DNA from: Dirofilaria immitis
Lineage: Eukaryota; Nematoda; Chromadorea; Rhabditida; Onchocercidae
Assembly (NCBI GenBank): GCA_024305405.1
Contig: JAKNDB010000087.1
Span: forward strand, 4,342,501-4,406,500
Reading direction: 5' to 3'
Length of the DNA stretch: 64,000 nucleotides
Position numbers and translations under genes: made by a program. The notes beneath the pieces were generated by a model. The model did no database searches and was not told the origin of the DNA. It was given only the letters and a program-made list of their open reading frames with translations. Positions 1 through 15,809 of the stretch are shown in pieces. How positions within the stretch are numbered: the stretch's first letter is position 1; each line of letters starts with the position of its first letter.

Positions 1-3000
1 AGATCAGTTACCTGGAATAATTAAAGGTGATAATTGTAGTATAACAAATGGGCAGTGAGACAGATGCTGCTGGTATAAAGGGAAGAGAAAGCGATGAAAT
101 GAGAGGCAGGGGAAGTAAGAGAGAATTCTCATTACAATGAAAGGCATCAATTACATGCATTAAAATCTTGCGCTGCAACGTGCATGATTACGGGTTATCA
201 ACTTGGCGGATACAAGCTATCCACGAGTCAGCTTCGTCCATCCTAAACAATAATCAGGAAGTGATAAACAATGTTGGAGAAGGGATTTTCTCTAATACAT
301 TTGACAAATTTTACCATCTATAATATTACTAGTTTTTTTCTTTTACCGAAGTACTATCAAATGATTACCTTGACATTATATATGAAAGAAAATATTAGAA
401 TATTTCAAAACGATTCTGTTCAGCGAGATAAGTGATATATGTCGTTTGATAGCTTAACATATCAATTGATGTTATTCGACAGCATTATTTGTGGCGATTA
501 GAATATATTCTGGAATTCAAAAATCAACAAAACAACTGTATAATTCTGTTTTTTGAATTAAAATATTCTAATACTCATTACTATAGTTTATGAGGAGTTT
601 AATTTGTACTGATCTATCTCTACATACTCAACAAGATTTATTTTTATAAAATTCTAAAAACCCTACTCCTTGTCTTTTATTCCAGATATTTAAACAAACT
701 TTTAATTAATAGATGAGACATAAAACAATCACTTCTGATCAAACACTTGATGGACGCTTAGAAAGCGAACCAAACAAATCTTTGACTGATTCATTTGTTT
801 GCGTTAGGGAGTATTGATTAGAGAGGAATGTTGGGAAATGATGGGTAAGAAGCAAACTGTACTACACTATGCAATCTAAATCAATGAATTTTATAATCTT
901 TGAAGTTAGCATGAATTCGATTGGATTACGGAAAGAAGAAAGAAGATTTAAAATTATCACCAGCATATCAGTAAATATCACTAACGATCAATATTTCCTG
1001 ACTGGAATAGAGACAAACTAACCTATAACTGGTATTCAAAATAACATTTTCTCTCCTTCCCTATAAAAACAATCAAAAATTTGATGAAAACTAACTGACT
1101 TAAAATATTTAGAAAAACGATAATTACGATATAAATGAATACGCTTATCAAAAGTTTGAAATAAAAAATGGATGAAAGATAAACATGAACTGAATTTTAG
1201 ATGAAGTAAAATGACACTCTTTTTCTGTCGAAGATAAGTTTAATTTAAATTTGAAACACATATTTCTAAGAAAAATCATAATTATCTCACAAAACATTTA
1301 TTGGCTAATTCCGAAGAGGAATATATATATATATATAGATAAGAAAAAAGAGTGAGAGCCATCCGTTATCAAGCTATATATTTATGACACAATTAAGTGA
1401 AGAAATAACATATACTATACATACCCATGCCAGTGCACAAGCCGTAGCACATTCTATCTGTCAGATAATTCTCGATTGGCAGCGTAAAGAGAATAACTGT
1501 AGAATGTATCGACCCAATACTGGTTTACATTGAAGTTATTGATCGATTCGAAGCATTCTCTTCCACTATTATATCTCCACATGTACAAAGTGTTGCGATG
1601 CCAAAAAATAATCATCGAGTGAAATATCATTAATTATCATTAATTAGAAGTAAATAGAATTCGTCGATTATAAATAATCGTACATCTTTATGAAAAAAAA
1701 AAACGATCACTGCGAAATTTATAACCACAAATTTTAAGAACATTCTCATGTGCAGAAGATTATATATCATATTCTCCTATCACAGTAGCACAAAAAATCA
1801 TCCTCAATCATTGTAGCAAACTAATGCGATCATTTAAACGAAATACATTGCCTATCAAAGCATTCAATTTCAAGAAAAGAATTTACTTCAAATGAAATAG
1901 AAGTATTATACAAAATCGAAAGATGATACAATGACTATTGCATTTAAAGAAATAATTTAGTTTTTCTAAATCTCCATATCTTTCGATCTTGTTGAGCCAG
2001 GTTAAACCATATATATATTTAGCTTAAAAGGTTTCTTTAGAAATGACAAAATAAAAAAGCGTTCCTGTTAACTAAGAATAACAGAAATGATTCAGAAATT
2101 CTCTGATGATATATACTTGACTATAAATAATAATATGTATGGTGCGAGTAAACTATTAAGATAATCATCTTCATAACGAGAAAATACAGTAACTGTATAA
2201 TATGACAGTTTCGAGTAACGTTTTAAGGATTTGTCATTCCATCAACTTCCTTTTACTCGAATGTTCTAATTTTGCAGAATATCAGAAGCATGAATCTATT
2301 GTTACCCTTAATGATGTTTCTTTCCTGTAATGCTTCTCAAAACTTTTTTTGTCCTGAAAGAAGACTGAAGTAGGTCAGTTAATACAAATATGTATAAACG
2401 CAGCTGGATAATTACTATACAACTGGACAATTTTCGATAATGCTATAAGTATTAAATTTGATTTAGCAGTTTCATACTATGATGTAAGATACTCTAATAA
2501 TGACAATAACATATTCCTAAAGGATTTAATATTGAAATGATTCCTACTAATTTGCGTTAATCTGACATTGTTGATATCATTATTATATTACTGGTTTGAG
2601 ATTTAATTACTCGAGTTTGAGATCATATGCTCTATAATGTTAATAAACAACACATTTAAAAAAATCAATCAATTTTGGTATTCCAACTTGCTTGTTTAGA
2701 TTCACATTTGTACTTAAAACAATTTGGTCATGCTGACGATTCCTTCTCACAGTAGGTCGTGGACGCAGCAATATTTCTGCTTGATATGATACGGTATAAA
2801 AACACTTCCCTAAGTTTTATGCGCTTATATTGCTTGGTGTATAATTTTGGCGATGGAAATGTAACAGCATAAAATAGTTCAAAATCGATTGGTGTAAGTA
2901 TGCGATATCAATATAAGATGTAACTAGGTATTTGATGGATTGGGCAACTAGTTGTTTTGGTTTATTCGGCATAAAACAACTACTCGCCGGTTTGATAAGT

Positions 3001-3650
3001 AGTGTTGCTAATAGACACAGTTCTAATTAATCAATGCTTCATCGTACAAAACAAAGGAGCTTTTGAAAAAGATTTTGTGTCAATTAGTTTTGAAGTGCAT
3101 TAGACATTATCTTTAAAACTAGTATATCAAATCTGCTTGAACATCTATCGGTGGCGATATGACTGCATGATGAGCAACACAATTGGGTATCAACATTTCA
3201 AATGAAATCCACATTGCCAAAACAACTATCCGTTTTTACTTTCCGTTGATTAGAGATAAATACAACTGGTACAGAAACTAACAACAGAAACTAACATCGG
3301 ATTTTAATTGCATAGGAAACAGCAGAATAAATAATGACTATTAAAATAGTAAATTATAAGCCATCGTTTCAAAAATATTTTTTTGACAGTTGTTTCAAAT
3401 ACTTTCGCAAACCAACATACAAGAATTAGGAAGCCAATGTACAATTAATTTATCAGAAATTACACCTTAAAACTTCTGTCACAAACAACAAAATAAAAAT
3501 TCTTAACGCCTCGACATTTAAATAGCAACAGAAATTCTTGATTTCTGCTTACTAGCTGAATTTGGATGAGTCGCATGCTTCTACAATATGATAGGTAAGG
3601 AAATAGATCGATCTTTGGAAATGTCTATAAACGCAATTTTATGTAACAAA
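1..3650. other. non-coding AT-rich stretch
   Basis: No open frame, splice-bounded exon or RNA gene that I can support. The sequence is uniformly AT-rich with a short (AT)n run near 1321-1336. It could be intergenic or an intron of a gene lying to the left. Confidence 0.5.
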
Positions 3651-3713
3651 CCATTTATTTATCCTGAGATAATTATATAACAGAAATGTCTTGGTTATCT
3701 CGACATATTTATA

Positions 3714-3914
3714 TTATAAAATATTTCGATTATCCCGATATATATACATGTGAAAACGCGCACCACTTCCTCGCCATTGCATTTCGTTACGTCGTTCTTG
3801 CCATACCTGTGAACAGCCTGAAGCTTGAAATAAGGCTTTATAAACTCCATAAAATTTGGGAAGGACCTTGCTGAAAAATCTTCCTGATATATAGATATCT
3901 AACAATTGCAGCAT
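3714..3914 (-). CDS. possible orphan coding exon downstream of cdk-1
   Basis: On the minus strand an open frame of 86 codons spans 3714-3974. Inside it, an acceptor-like ATTTTTCAG near 3870 is followed by a noticeably less AT-rich block coding for residues such as VWQERRNEMQWRG, ending near a GTATAT donor-like site. The base composition differs from the surrounding intergenic DNA and resembles the true exons nearby. I recognise no domain, and no neighbouring exon in a matching phase was found. It may be an exon of an unannotated minus-strand gene, part of the cdk-1 3' region, or a chance frame. Confidence 0.2.
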   Translation of the reverse strand: MLQLLDIYISGRFFSKVLPKFYGVYKALFQASGCSQVWQERRNEMQWRGSGARFHMYIYRDNRNIL

Positions 3915-3983
3915 TCCTAATAATTTGTAGTATTTGACACTGTCCCATAGATAAAACACAGATAATCTTTTCAAAGAAATCTA

Positions 3984-3989
3984 TTTATT
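3984..3989 (-). terminator. AATAAA polyadenylation signal, probable cdk-1 3' end
   Basis: A minus-strand AATAAA hexamer about 170 bp downstream of the cdk-1 stop codon, a plausible 3' UTR length. There is no cDNA support. Confidence 0.35.
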
Positions 3990-4160
3990 CTAATAAAAAT
4001 AACGACAATAGAAGTTCATTTAAAAGGACATTTATGGCAATCACTTTTTCAAATAATTCAAAACTTTTATAAATATAAAATTTTTTGCAGCACATGTTTA
4101 ATTTTTACCATTAAATAATTCATTACGAAGAGAAAGCACAATTTGTTAAGCTAAAATGAA

Positions 4161-6055
4161 TCACACATATCGAGGCGGCAAAACCAAGGTTCCGTCATAA
4201 TCGCCAGCTGGAAGTTTCGTTCGATCAACGTCATCGAAGTAAGGATTTTTCAATAGTTTCTTTGCTGAGATCCGTTGTGCCGGATCGTAAATAAGCATAT
4301 CCTGTAAGGAATTATAATAAATGCAAAATTCAGCTAGTTTTATCTAAAACAAATTATTAAAATCCGAAGTTTCAAAATATTCAAACTTCCATTAAATAAT
4401 CCTTACGCGCAAAATCTCGATGCCTTCAGGATCCATGTAACTATCCAGAATTTTACGAAGGCCATCTTCCTTCCACTGAGGAAATGACATCTTGAAATCT
4501 GGAAGTTGGGTAACTCCGTGCCAAATATCTTCGGTTGGAGTCGACATTATTCTGAAAAAAGCAAAGCAGAAATGAATAACTAGAGAAATAAACATAAATA
4601 AAGAAAACAAACCGAAAAATGCGGAAAATCTGATCGATTTCTGAATCACCCTGAAACAAGGGCACTTTTGTAGCTATTTCAGCAGCAATGCATCCAATGC
4701 TCCATATATCGACCCCATCGAATAACGAGTTGCGCCAAGAAGTACTTCAGGAGCTCGATACCATAAAGTGACAATCTGTTGACAAGAACAATTTAGTACA
4801 TAAAACGTAAAGAATCTTTTTCACGACAAACTTTTTGCCTATTAAAAGTAAAAATTAGAAATGAAGTAACTTACTTCATGAGTATAAGCCCTTATTGGAA
4901 TACCAATAGCCCTTGCAAGACCGAAATCTGCAAGCTTAATGGCACCGTTTTGGTCTACTAGTAAATTCTGTGGTTTTAAATCACGATGGAGAACACGCCT
5001 CTGGTGGCAAAAACAAATAGCTTGCAATATTTGATACAAATAAGATTTTTGCTGCAATAAACCAGTTAATATTTATTCGTCCCATTCATTCATTAGAATG
5101 TCATAGCCACTGATACAAATAGTTTTCTTCTTAACTTATGGGAAGGGAAACTGCAAAAAGCTTATTAACCAGTGTTTTGTCCATCAGCTCGCTGTCAGGA
5201 ACTGTATCGATGTATTTCTTCAAATCCATATGGAGAAATTCAAAAATTAGATATAATCGATTTTCTTCAAGTACGGTTTCTTCAAGACTAAAAATATAAA
5301 ATATTGATTAGTACAAATTACATGACTTGGATAATAATAGATTTCTATCCACTGTTATAGCCATAAAATAACTATTTCCTGTCCATGAATTCTGACAAAA
5401 TATATGGTTTCCTTCCTTACTTTTTCCGTCAAAATTTTCAAAAAAACAATCACAAAATATACATATCAATGAAAAACTAACGCAACGATGTTTGGATGTG
5501 TTAATTCACGAAGCAGTGAAATTTCTCGAATGGCTGTTGCTGGTACACCTTCATCTTCATTTTCTAAACGAATCTTTTTCATTGCAACCATCTTTCCTGA
5601 TCGCTTATCTATACCTTTGTAAACGACTCCATATGTTCCTGACAATATTTTAAAAAACTATTTGATATCTTTCTGAAAATCCTTCTTTATCACTTCAAAG
5701 TGAAAAAAATTATATGCTTTTCAAATACTACACCATAAATTAATAGACACGATAAAAACCGCCTTGGATAGTGTCAATATAAATAAACAAAAAATCAGGG
5801 AAATCGAAGAAACCAATTCGGTCACCAGTATTCATCATAATATAGCAGATATGATCAATCAAGCAAAGCATATAATCTCATAATTACCAGAATTTCGAAA
5901 TCTGGCATGCAACTAAATCACCATCAATAAACATGCAGTAATTAAGAATCAAAAACTTTTAGTAATTGCATAATAACAAGTTTTAGAAAAATACCTTCGC
6001 CAATTTTCTCGATTCGACTATAATTTCGCAAAGCACTCATTTCTCCAGAATCCAT
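4161..6055 (-). CDS. cdk-1: cyclin-dependent kinase 1 (CDK1/CDC2)
   Basis: Mitotic Ser/Thr kinase, about 320 residues from seven exons: 6055-5995, 5638-5482, 5287-5170, 5051-4875, 4775-4613, 4551-4407, 4301-4161. The glycine loop GEGTYGVV (T22/Y23 are the inhibitory phosphosites), catalytic VAMKK (K41), [15 protein letters not shown] and the THE activation-loop end are all present. Closest resemblance is to C. elegans CDK-1 ([15 protein letters not shown]). The cyclin-binding helix reads PATAIRE (53-59) instead of PSTAIRE. Exon 5 (4613-4775) is one base short: the run of four G (4713-4716, coding strand) should hold five to read MGVDIW, otherwise the kinase is truncated. All other splice phases agree. 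I judge this a consensus error rather than a pseudogene. The start ATG is preceded by a CTCTTGCAG acceptor suited to trans-splicing. Confidence 0.93.
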
Positions 6056-8543
6056 TTTTTGCACTGCAAGAGCTATGAATGGTTAATAATTTTTTTCTGG
6101 AAATTAAATGTAAATAAATCATTAATGATACAGCAACATACCAAATTTATTCTAAAAGCGTTAAAGAAAGAACATAAGGTCTTGGTAAATTATCATAACA
6201 CTGACTATTTTGCTTAAAAGTCAATCTTTTTCAAGCAACAAGTTACTAATTAAAATTCCCGAGATTCCAATCCCAATAAAAATTTAATGTTATCGAAATT
6301 CTGCTTCACTTATAATTGGCGTTATTAAGTCTGTTCATTCCACGTACCAAATAAAAAGTAATGATTTATTCATAGATTTTCAGGAATTAACAAAATATAT
6401 TCCAAAGAACTAGAGTATAATACAGTATATATAAAAGAGTCGTAGTAAGAGTCATCCACATAATTAAGTTATATTCCAAAGAGTTGCACATATATATCAT
6501 TTCAGAAAAGGTGCGAAAAGAATAAATTTACGATGATCTATCATAAGTAAATTTTGTATCGAAATTGAAGTGATGAATCATTTGAACTCTGACTTAGCAT
6601 AAAATTAGCGAAGAAATCCAGTTCAGCTACTAGATCCTAGTGAGCAAATAATAAACAATAATCATGCAGACATATATAAAATTTCATAGAGTAATACCAC
6701 ATCTTAAGAATTTCGAGAAAAAGCAAAAATAGTTTCGATGATATCAAAAAATCTTAGAACCATCAAGACAGTATCAAGGGACCATGATTAACTTTCGAAT
6801 AGGCTAATAGAAAAATATCAATGAGACAACTTGGAACTTTGATGACTCATATAGAATTGACACCATAAAACTCCCAAACTAAACATTACTCGTATCCTTC
6901 GCTTCGAACATTTCCAAAGCCAGATCGTAAAATCTAACCAATTCAATCTCCCCTTCTTCTCGAGAGGACCGTTCATTCAAATTTGACCATCCCTTCTCGA
7001 GAGAGCCGTTTATTCAAATTTGATCATCAATTTGGCGCTCATTTTGAGAGTCACAATGAAAATGGGTAGTGTCTCTCACGCTTTCACGGAACACGAGGAC
7101 ATGAAAATGATAAGGCAAATAGTTTGCACTCAAAGAAGAGAACTCTCGAGAATTTTTGTCTTATAATTCCCCATCAAGTGATTTTCTACTCTTGATTTAA
7201 ATATATATGTCGTTATAACATGTCTTGATCAAATTAGAAATTCAATACGTATGAAATTTGTACAGCATGAGTTTCAGTTTCAGAGGTTAAAACGAGTGTG
7301 GAAAGTGAGCAAATTGACATACGATAATATTTGTTTATACACACAACTACTAATACTAATTGCCGAACATATACGATTAAAAATCATAACAACTATAACA
7401 AATGAATAAAATATACTGAAACACGGAGAATTCACTGGTGATTTTCTTATGCTCAGGTCTTCTTCACAATCAGCGGTCCTACATTATCACCAATAACTTC
7501 ATTGTGCTTATTATGGCTTCCATCACAATAAGGCCACTGCAATAATGTGTCTTATTAATATTCTCTACATCAAAATTAATATCCTCTACAAAAGGAAGAA
7601 TTATCGACTCGCTATGTCATAATATGAAAACATAATCCTGAACTAAAAATTAAACAGTGGTTGGTACTGTGTATAAGAGTAACTAATAAAATCAAAAAGA
7701 ATACAAGAAAAACTAGAGCATTTTTATCTTAAAAATTGCTTTCGTTTTAATTTTCAATTATTATTCCACTTATAAAAATTAATTTTTGTAATCAATTTTA
7801 TAGAAAAAAATAAAATTAATGGTCCAATTTTTACTAAATATAAATTGATATTCAACAATCCAAACATCATTTATGAAACAGTAGCTGACGAATTTGATTT
7901 ACCCTGATTGTTCTTTTGCTGACGATTTTTCTTAATTTCCCTTGCTTAAGTTTTAGAAGATAGAGCATCAAAGCTCACTAAAATTGAGATGAAGTTTAAT
8001 CCTTCAAAACTTCATGAATTTTACATCTTTTGCATTTCACTTGGAGATAATTCAATAACCAGAATATAACAAGATCAAGCAGCGTATCTTTTATAAAAAA
8101 TTTTATTGCTAGAAAAAAAATTATATGAAAAACTGCTGGCTAAATAGTACGATCGATAGATGAAATATTGTTTAATAAGCCCAACTCAACAAATTAACAC
8201 ATTAAAAACTAACACTATTGCTTTTCCAGCATCGACAGAATACTTTCTGTTCACCGATGTCTTCTAAATCAATCGTTTCGACTACCTTGAAGAATTTTTT
8301 AAGATGAGTTTTTTCACTACTATTAAAGTTAGGATTATTAAAAGATTGTACGCCAATATATTACACCATTCATTCTTGATTTTGATGACAAACAATTTTC
8401 CTCTGAATAGCTCAGAAAGGGCTAATGATGTCATTTCAAACCATTCCATTTAACATATCGGTGATTGCAATTGTAGTTATAATGACTTAATTCGAAAAAA
8501 ACTTTGAAATATAAAAACTACTTTATCGTTAGAAAGTTTGATT
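6056..8543. other. intergenic region upstream of cdk-1
   Basis: No supportable gene. It holds the likely cdk-1 promoter and one imperfect tandem repeat at 6951-7027 (separate entry). The rest is AT-rich with stops in all frames. Confidence 0.5.
6951..7027. repeat. two-copy imperfect tandem repeat
   Basis: Copy 1 (6951-6990) and copy 2 (6991-7027) share CCCTTCT...CTCGAGAG, a GCCGTT/ACCGTT core and ATTCAAATTTGA..CAT. The copies differ by a small indel and a few substitutions. It lies about 900 bp upstream of the cdk-1 start. Confidence 0.75.
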
Positions 8544-8806
8544 TTATTGTTGACACGGGCTTTTTTTTGACAAACGCACGCCAATATAATATCCAAGCAA
8601 CGCTGATCCAATCAATGCACCAATTCCAATCAGCCAATCTTTCACAGTGTGGCATTCTGTTACAAACGAAAATACCTCTTTTATTTGAACATTTTCGGAA
8701 TATGAATATATAATTTTAAAAAATTTTTTTAGTAGAAAATGCGAAATGTAAACATACGAGCTTCATGAAGCGAACCATAATGAACAGACTCGCACGTCCC
8801 GCTCAT
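8544..8806 (-). CDS. 53-residue single-pass membrane micropeptide
   Basis: Two exons, 8806-8758 and 8656-8544, joined in phase 1 across a 101-base intron with GTATGT donor and TTTGTAACAG acceptor. The product is 53 residues: a polar N-terminus with cysteines at 5 and 18, one hydrophobic segment (about residues 25-43) with GxxxG-spaced glycines (G29/G33, G38/G42), then a basic tail RLSKKSPCQQ. There is no signal-peptide-like start, so a tail-anchored (for example mitochondrial or ER) topology is possible, but that is inference. The start ATG lies five bases after TTACAG, a good trans-splice acceptor. The stop codon overlaps an AATAAA signal. It is on the same strand as METTL1, 443 bp downstream of its stop. 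I recognise no family. Confidence 0.55.
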
Positions 8807-9248
8807 TAATTCTGTAATAATTAAATAAAATAAATTAAAAAGAATTTTCACATTTTCTAAAAGCAAAGTATCAGGAAACAAATCAGAATATAGTTATTAC
8901 CGACCACTGAAAATAAGATTCGTCACATAAAATTCGTATTTATTTCAAAAAGTTCAAGATATACATCATTTTGGTAACAAAGTAATCAAAGAGAACAGTA
9001 ATAGTAACGACAACGCAAGAATAAAATATGAAATTAAAGTATTTTCGATGCTCAATTCAATATTTCACAATTTTTTCAATAAGTACTCATAAAATAAAAG
9101 GATAATTACTTTCGGTAAAACAGTAGAATACAAAAATATAAACTTTTCTCCAGATACTGAATCGATTGGCCAAATTTCAGGAAGAAGCAAAACATATCAA
9201 CAAATAATGAAGCATATTACAAAACTTATCATGTACGCATAATGATTA

Positions 9249-12657
<3,409 letters not shown>

Positions 12658-12710
12658 CTGAAGAGGCCAACCGCCACCAATAACACCAGCTTGTATGGAA
12701 GCGCCAGTCA
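12658..12710 (-). repeat. copy of the 3' half of stc-1 exon 10
   Basis: 53 bases that match 13053-13105 with only two substitutions. The original is the 3' part of the penultimate stc-1 exon (coding ...[16 protein letters not shown]). The copy is in the same orientation, ends exactly at the exon's CTTCAG boundary without the following intron sequence, and lies 33 bases beyond the stc-1 stop codon. Confidence 0.9.
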
Positions 12711-12743
12711 TCTTGAACATTTTCAAGTTATGTGCTCCCAATA

Positions 12744-15700
12744 TCATGATTTCTTATCTTGAGAATGCTTAGCAGTTTGATTTACTTCCTTCTGTCTTGT
12801 GAAAATGTGATGCTTCCTGCGTTTAACTGGCAGTTCTATAGCAGATACCTAAATATTAACTTCCCGTGGATATTCATAATAAAATTTTAAAAATTTCCGT
12901 TATTCCCTGACGAGGACAAATATGATTTGGACTACTATTAGTTCGCTTTTTATGTGTTAGGGAGCAGAACGTCATTTTGCAAATCACAACAAAATCAAGC
13001 AGCAAGTTTGCTATTTAGTCAGTTCGAGAGTGTATCACTAATTAAAACAAACCTGAAGAGGCCAACCGCCACCAATAACACCGGCTTGTACGGAAGCGCC
13101 AGTCACAACGGCTAATTCTGGATCAATACCGTGATTTGGTGCCTTGCTAAAAATAATCAGATACGAAGGTCAGTGTTTCGAATTTTGAATGATTTATTTA
13201 AAATAAATATAAAAAGTTAAGCATGACTCACACAAATTCATATAGGTATCAAATCAGATTATCTGATGCGCAATTTCTCATTTTTTGCTTCATACCGAGA
13301 TAATAATCTATGTTTAAATTTTTCTTCTTCTTATTCTAATCTCATTCATTCAATATCCTACAATAACGCGTGGATTTCAGAAATTGAAGAATTTACCTGA
13401 AATAACGGCCAACAACGGAACGCACACGCGGAATGCGAGTTGAACCACCAACCAATACAATTTCATCAATATCGGATGGCTTTATTTCAGCGTCATTTAA
13501 AGCCGCTTCTATTGGTTCCGTGATACTTTCAAACAAGTCTTCATTCAAATACTCGAAATTATCACGCGTAAGCTGAAAATAAAGATTTTATTCTTTAATT
13601 TCCTTTTCCAATAAAAAATTCTCGGAAGTTGAATTTTTAAACAAGTTCAAAACTGTATAATAATTACACTGTAATGCATCTCTCCAAGTGATCGTAAATT
13701 TAAATGAATGTTAGCGACAGGAAGTGTAGTAAGTTCAATTTTAGCAATTTCAACTGCAAGACGCAATAGTTGGATATCTTCCTTGTTATCGACTACCTTA
13801 CCATAATTCTTTTCAATATGCTGTAAATTAATAAAATATAGATAAGAGGTCTAAAACGTGTCAAATACAATTATAATATGTCAACCTCGGTTAAAAAATC
13901 AGTGTTAACTTGGTTTAACATGGAAAATCTGACACGTTTTAGATAAAAGTCTATGTGTTTCAATTTTAAAATTATCAGAAGTCACAATTACAAAGATATG
14001 GAATTACACCAATAGACTGACTTGCAACAAATGATTTACAACACGATCATTAAAGTCTTGGCCGCCGAGTCTATTATTACCAGCCATAGCTATAGTTACA
14101 AATATGCCTCCTTGCAACCACAAGATCGAGACATCTAATGTACCGCCACCTTAACGAACTGGTACTTATTAAAAGCATGGCAAAATAAAATAACGAATCA
14201 AAGATATGAAAAAATAGGTTACAATATGTATCGCGAAACAATGTAATAAAAATGAGTGCCAAAATTGTATGACATGTTTGGATTTTACATTGCGAAGAGC
14301 AGATATATCATAGAAATATACAAACAAAAACTTACCTAGATCAACTACAATAATGTATTCAACCTTTTTTTTCTCATGTAAGCCGTAAGCAAGAGCAGCT
14401 GCGGTTGGCTCACTAATTACACGCTGACTTTCCATTCCTAAAAAGAATAAAGTAAAAAAATAAAGTATTACATAATGATATTTTTCCTGTGATTGATAAC
14501 AGACCCGCTTTTTCAACAGCTAGTGAAGTAGCATTCCGTTGTTCATCACTGAATTCAGCTGGGACAGAAATAACTGCTCGAACGATCTGTGTCTTATATT
14601 TCTTCTCGGCTGCTTTCCGAAGATAATTTATTATTATGGCACCAACTTCTTCTGGTCTTATTTTCCTGAAAAAATAAGACGTCTGATGGAAATCTTCTGA
14701 ATGTAGATTTGTAGAAATTCCCGTTTTGTAAACTTACTTGATAACATTATTTTCCAAAGGTATAACAAAGAATGCTCGTCCTTCTGTGTCTAATTCAATT
14801 TTAAATGGATATCGTCTCCTATCAATCTACAAAAAGCTTCAAAAAGCAAACCCAAACCTCTAATTTAAAAATTTTTATATTAAAAATATGTCGCAACATA
14901 CTTTCCAAAATTATGGATGTTTCCTTAATATATTTAATTACAATTCGAATTAGTTCTTATGGCCTGCATTTATTTCTGTATTATTTTCCGTATTGTCATG
15001 GAAAATACATCATGATATAATGAAAGTTAGAAGAACTTGTAAAATTCGGTACAAAGAGAATATTTATTTTTTACAAGTAGCTATACCAAGTGTTACCTGA
15101 AATTGTGGATCATTTTCAAGCAACTTTCTGCCGATAAAACGTTTAGCATCATATATTGTTCGTAAAGGATTGCGTTCCTGTTGTTCAACAGCTTTTAAAC
15201 CCACTAATATTGTACCATTTGGCCTGTGACATTTAAATAATATTAAAAAATGGAAATGAACAAAATTTACTAGTCTTTCGGAAAATGGCAAAAGTGAGCC
15301 TTAAAAGCACTTACAAAAATGCAACAACACTTGGAATACTTCGTCGTCCTGTTTCATCAGCAATTATATCTGTCGCCCCAGTGACAGCCTGATATATACC
15401 AATGGACGAAAATGTTGTGCCCAAATCGATAGCAGCAATTTTGGGTGCTGGAGGAGGTAATCCATACTTTCGAGAAAAATAACCAGCCAGAAGCAGTGAC
15501 AATAAAAATGTTCCTAGTATATAAAGAATCCATCAAAATTTATGAATTATGTTGTGACAGAGCTGCCTATTTCAAAAATTCTCAAAACAAAGTGCAGTGT
15601 CACTACTAATAAAAGAAAATTCTATCGCATACGACATGTTTGATTCTGTTTTTATCAATTCATCGCACTAGAATTATCGTATCCGTAAGATAGTATGTAT

Positions 15701-15809
15701 AGTGTCACTGATCATATATGACATAAATAGTAGAAAGACACACGAAAGGGTTACATATGACGTAAATAAAAGAAAATAATTTACCCAGTAATGATAATGA
15801 AAACGACAT
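12744..15809 (-). CDS. stc-1: HSPA13/STCH-type microsomal Hsp70 ATPase
   Basis: About 452 residues from 11 exons: 15809-15785, 15513-15315, 15223-15097, 14826-14738, 14665-14505, 14437-14336, 14149-14022, 13820-13668, 13572-13397, 13146-13053, 12848-12744. All phases agree and no frameshift is needed. The N-terminus is a hydrophobic signal or anchor (residues 5-21), as in human HSPA13 (471 residues). The actin-like ATPase blocks follow: IDLGTTFSS (about 37), [69 protein letters not shown], and the C-terminal [15 protein letters not shown]. The peptide-binding domain of classical Hsp70 is missing, which is the defining trait of STCH. Expected role: ATP-driven core chaperone of the ER or microsomes. 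The first coding exon is only 25 bases. Confidence 0.93.

Noticed and set aside
14169..14516. 115-codon minus-strand frame that begins as Hsp70 sequence and continues as hydrophobic residues
   Set aside because: The hydrophobic part is translated intron 6 of stc-1; a clean GTAAGT donor at 14335 ends the exon.
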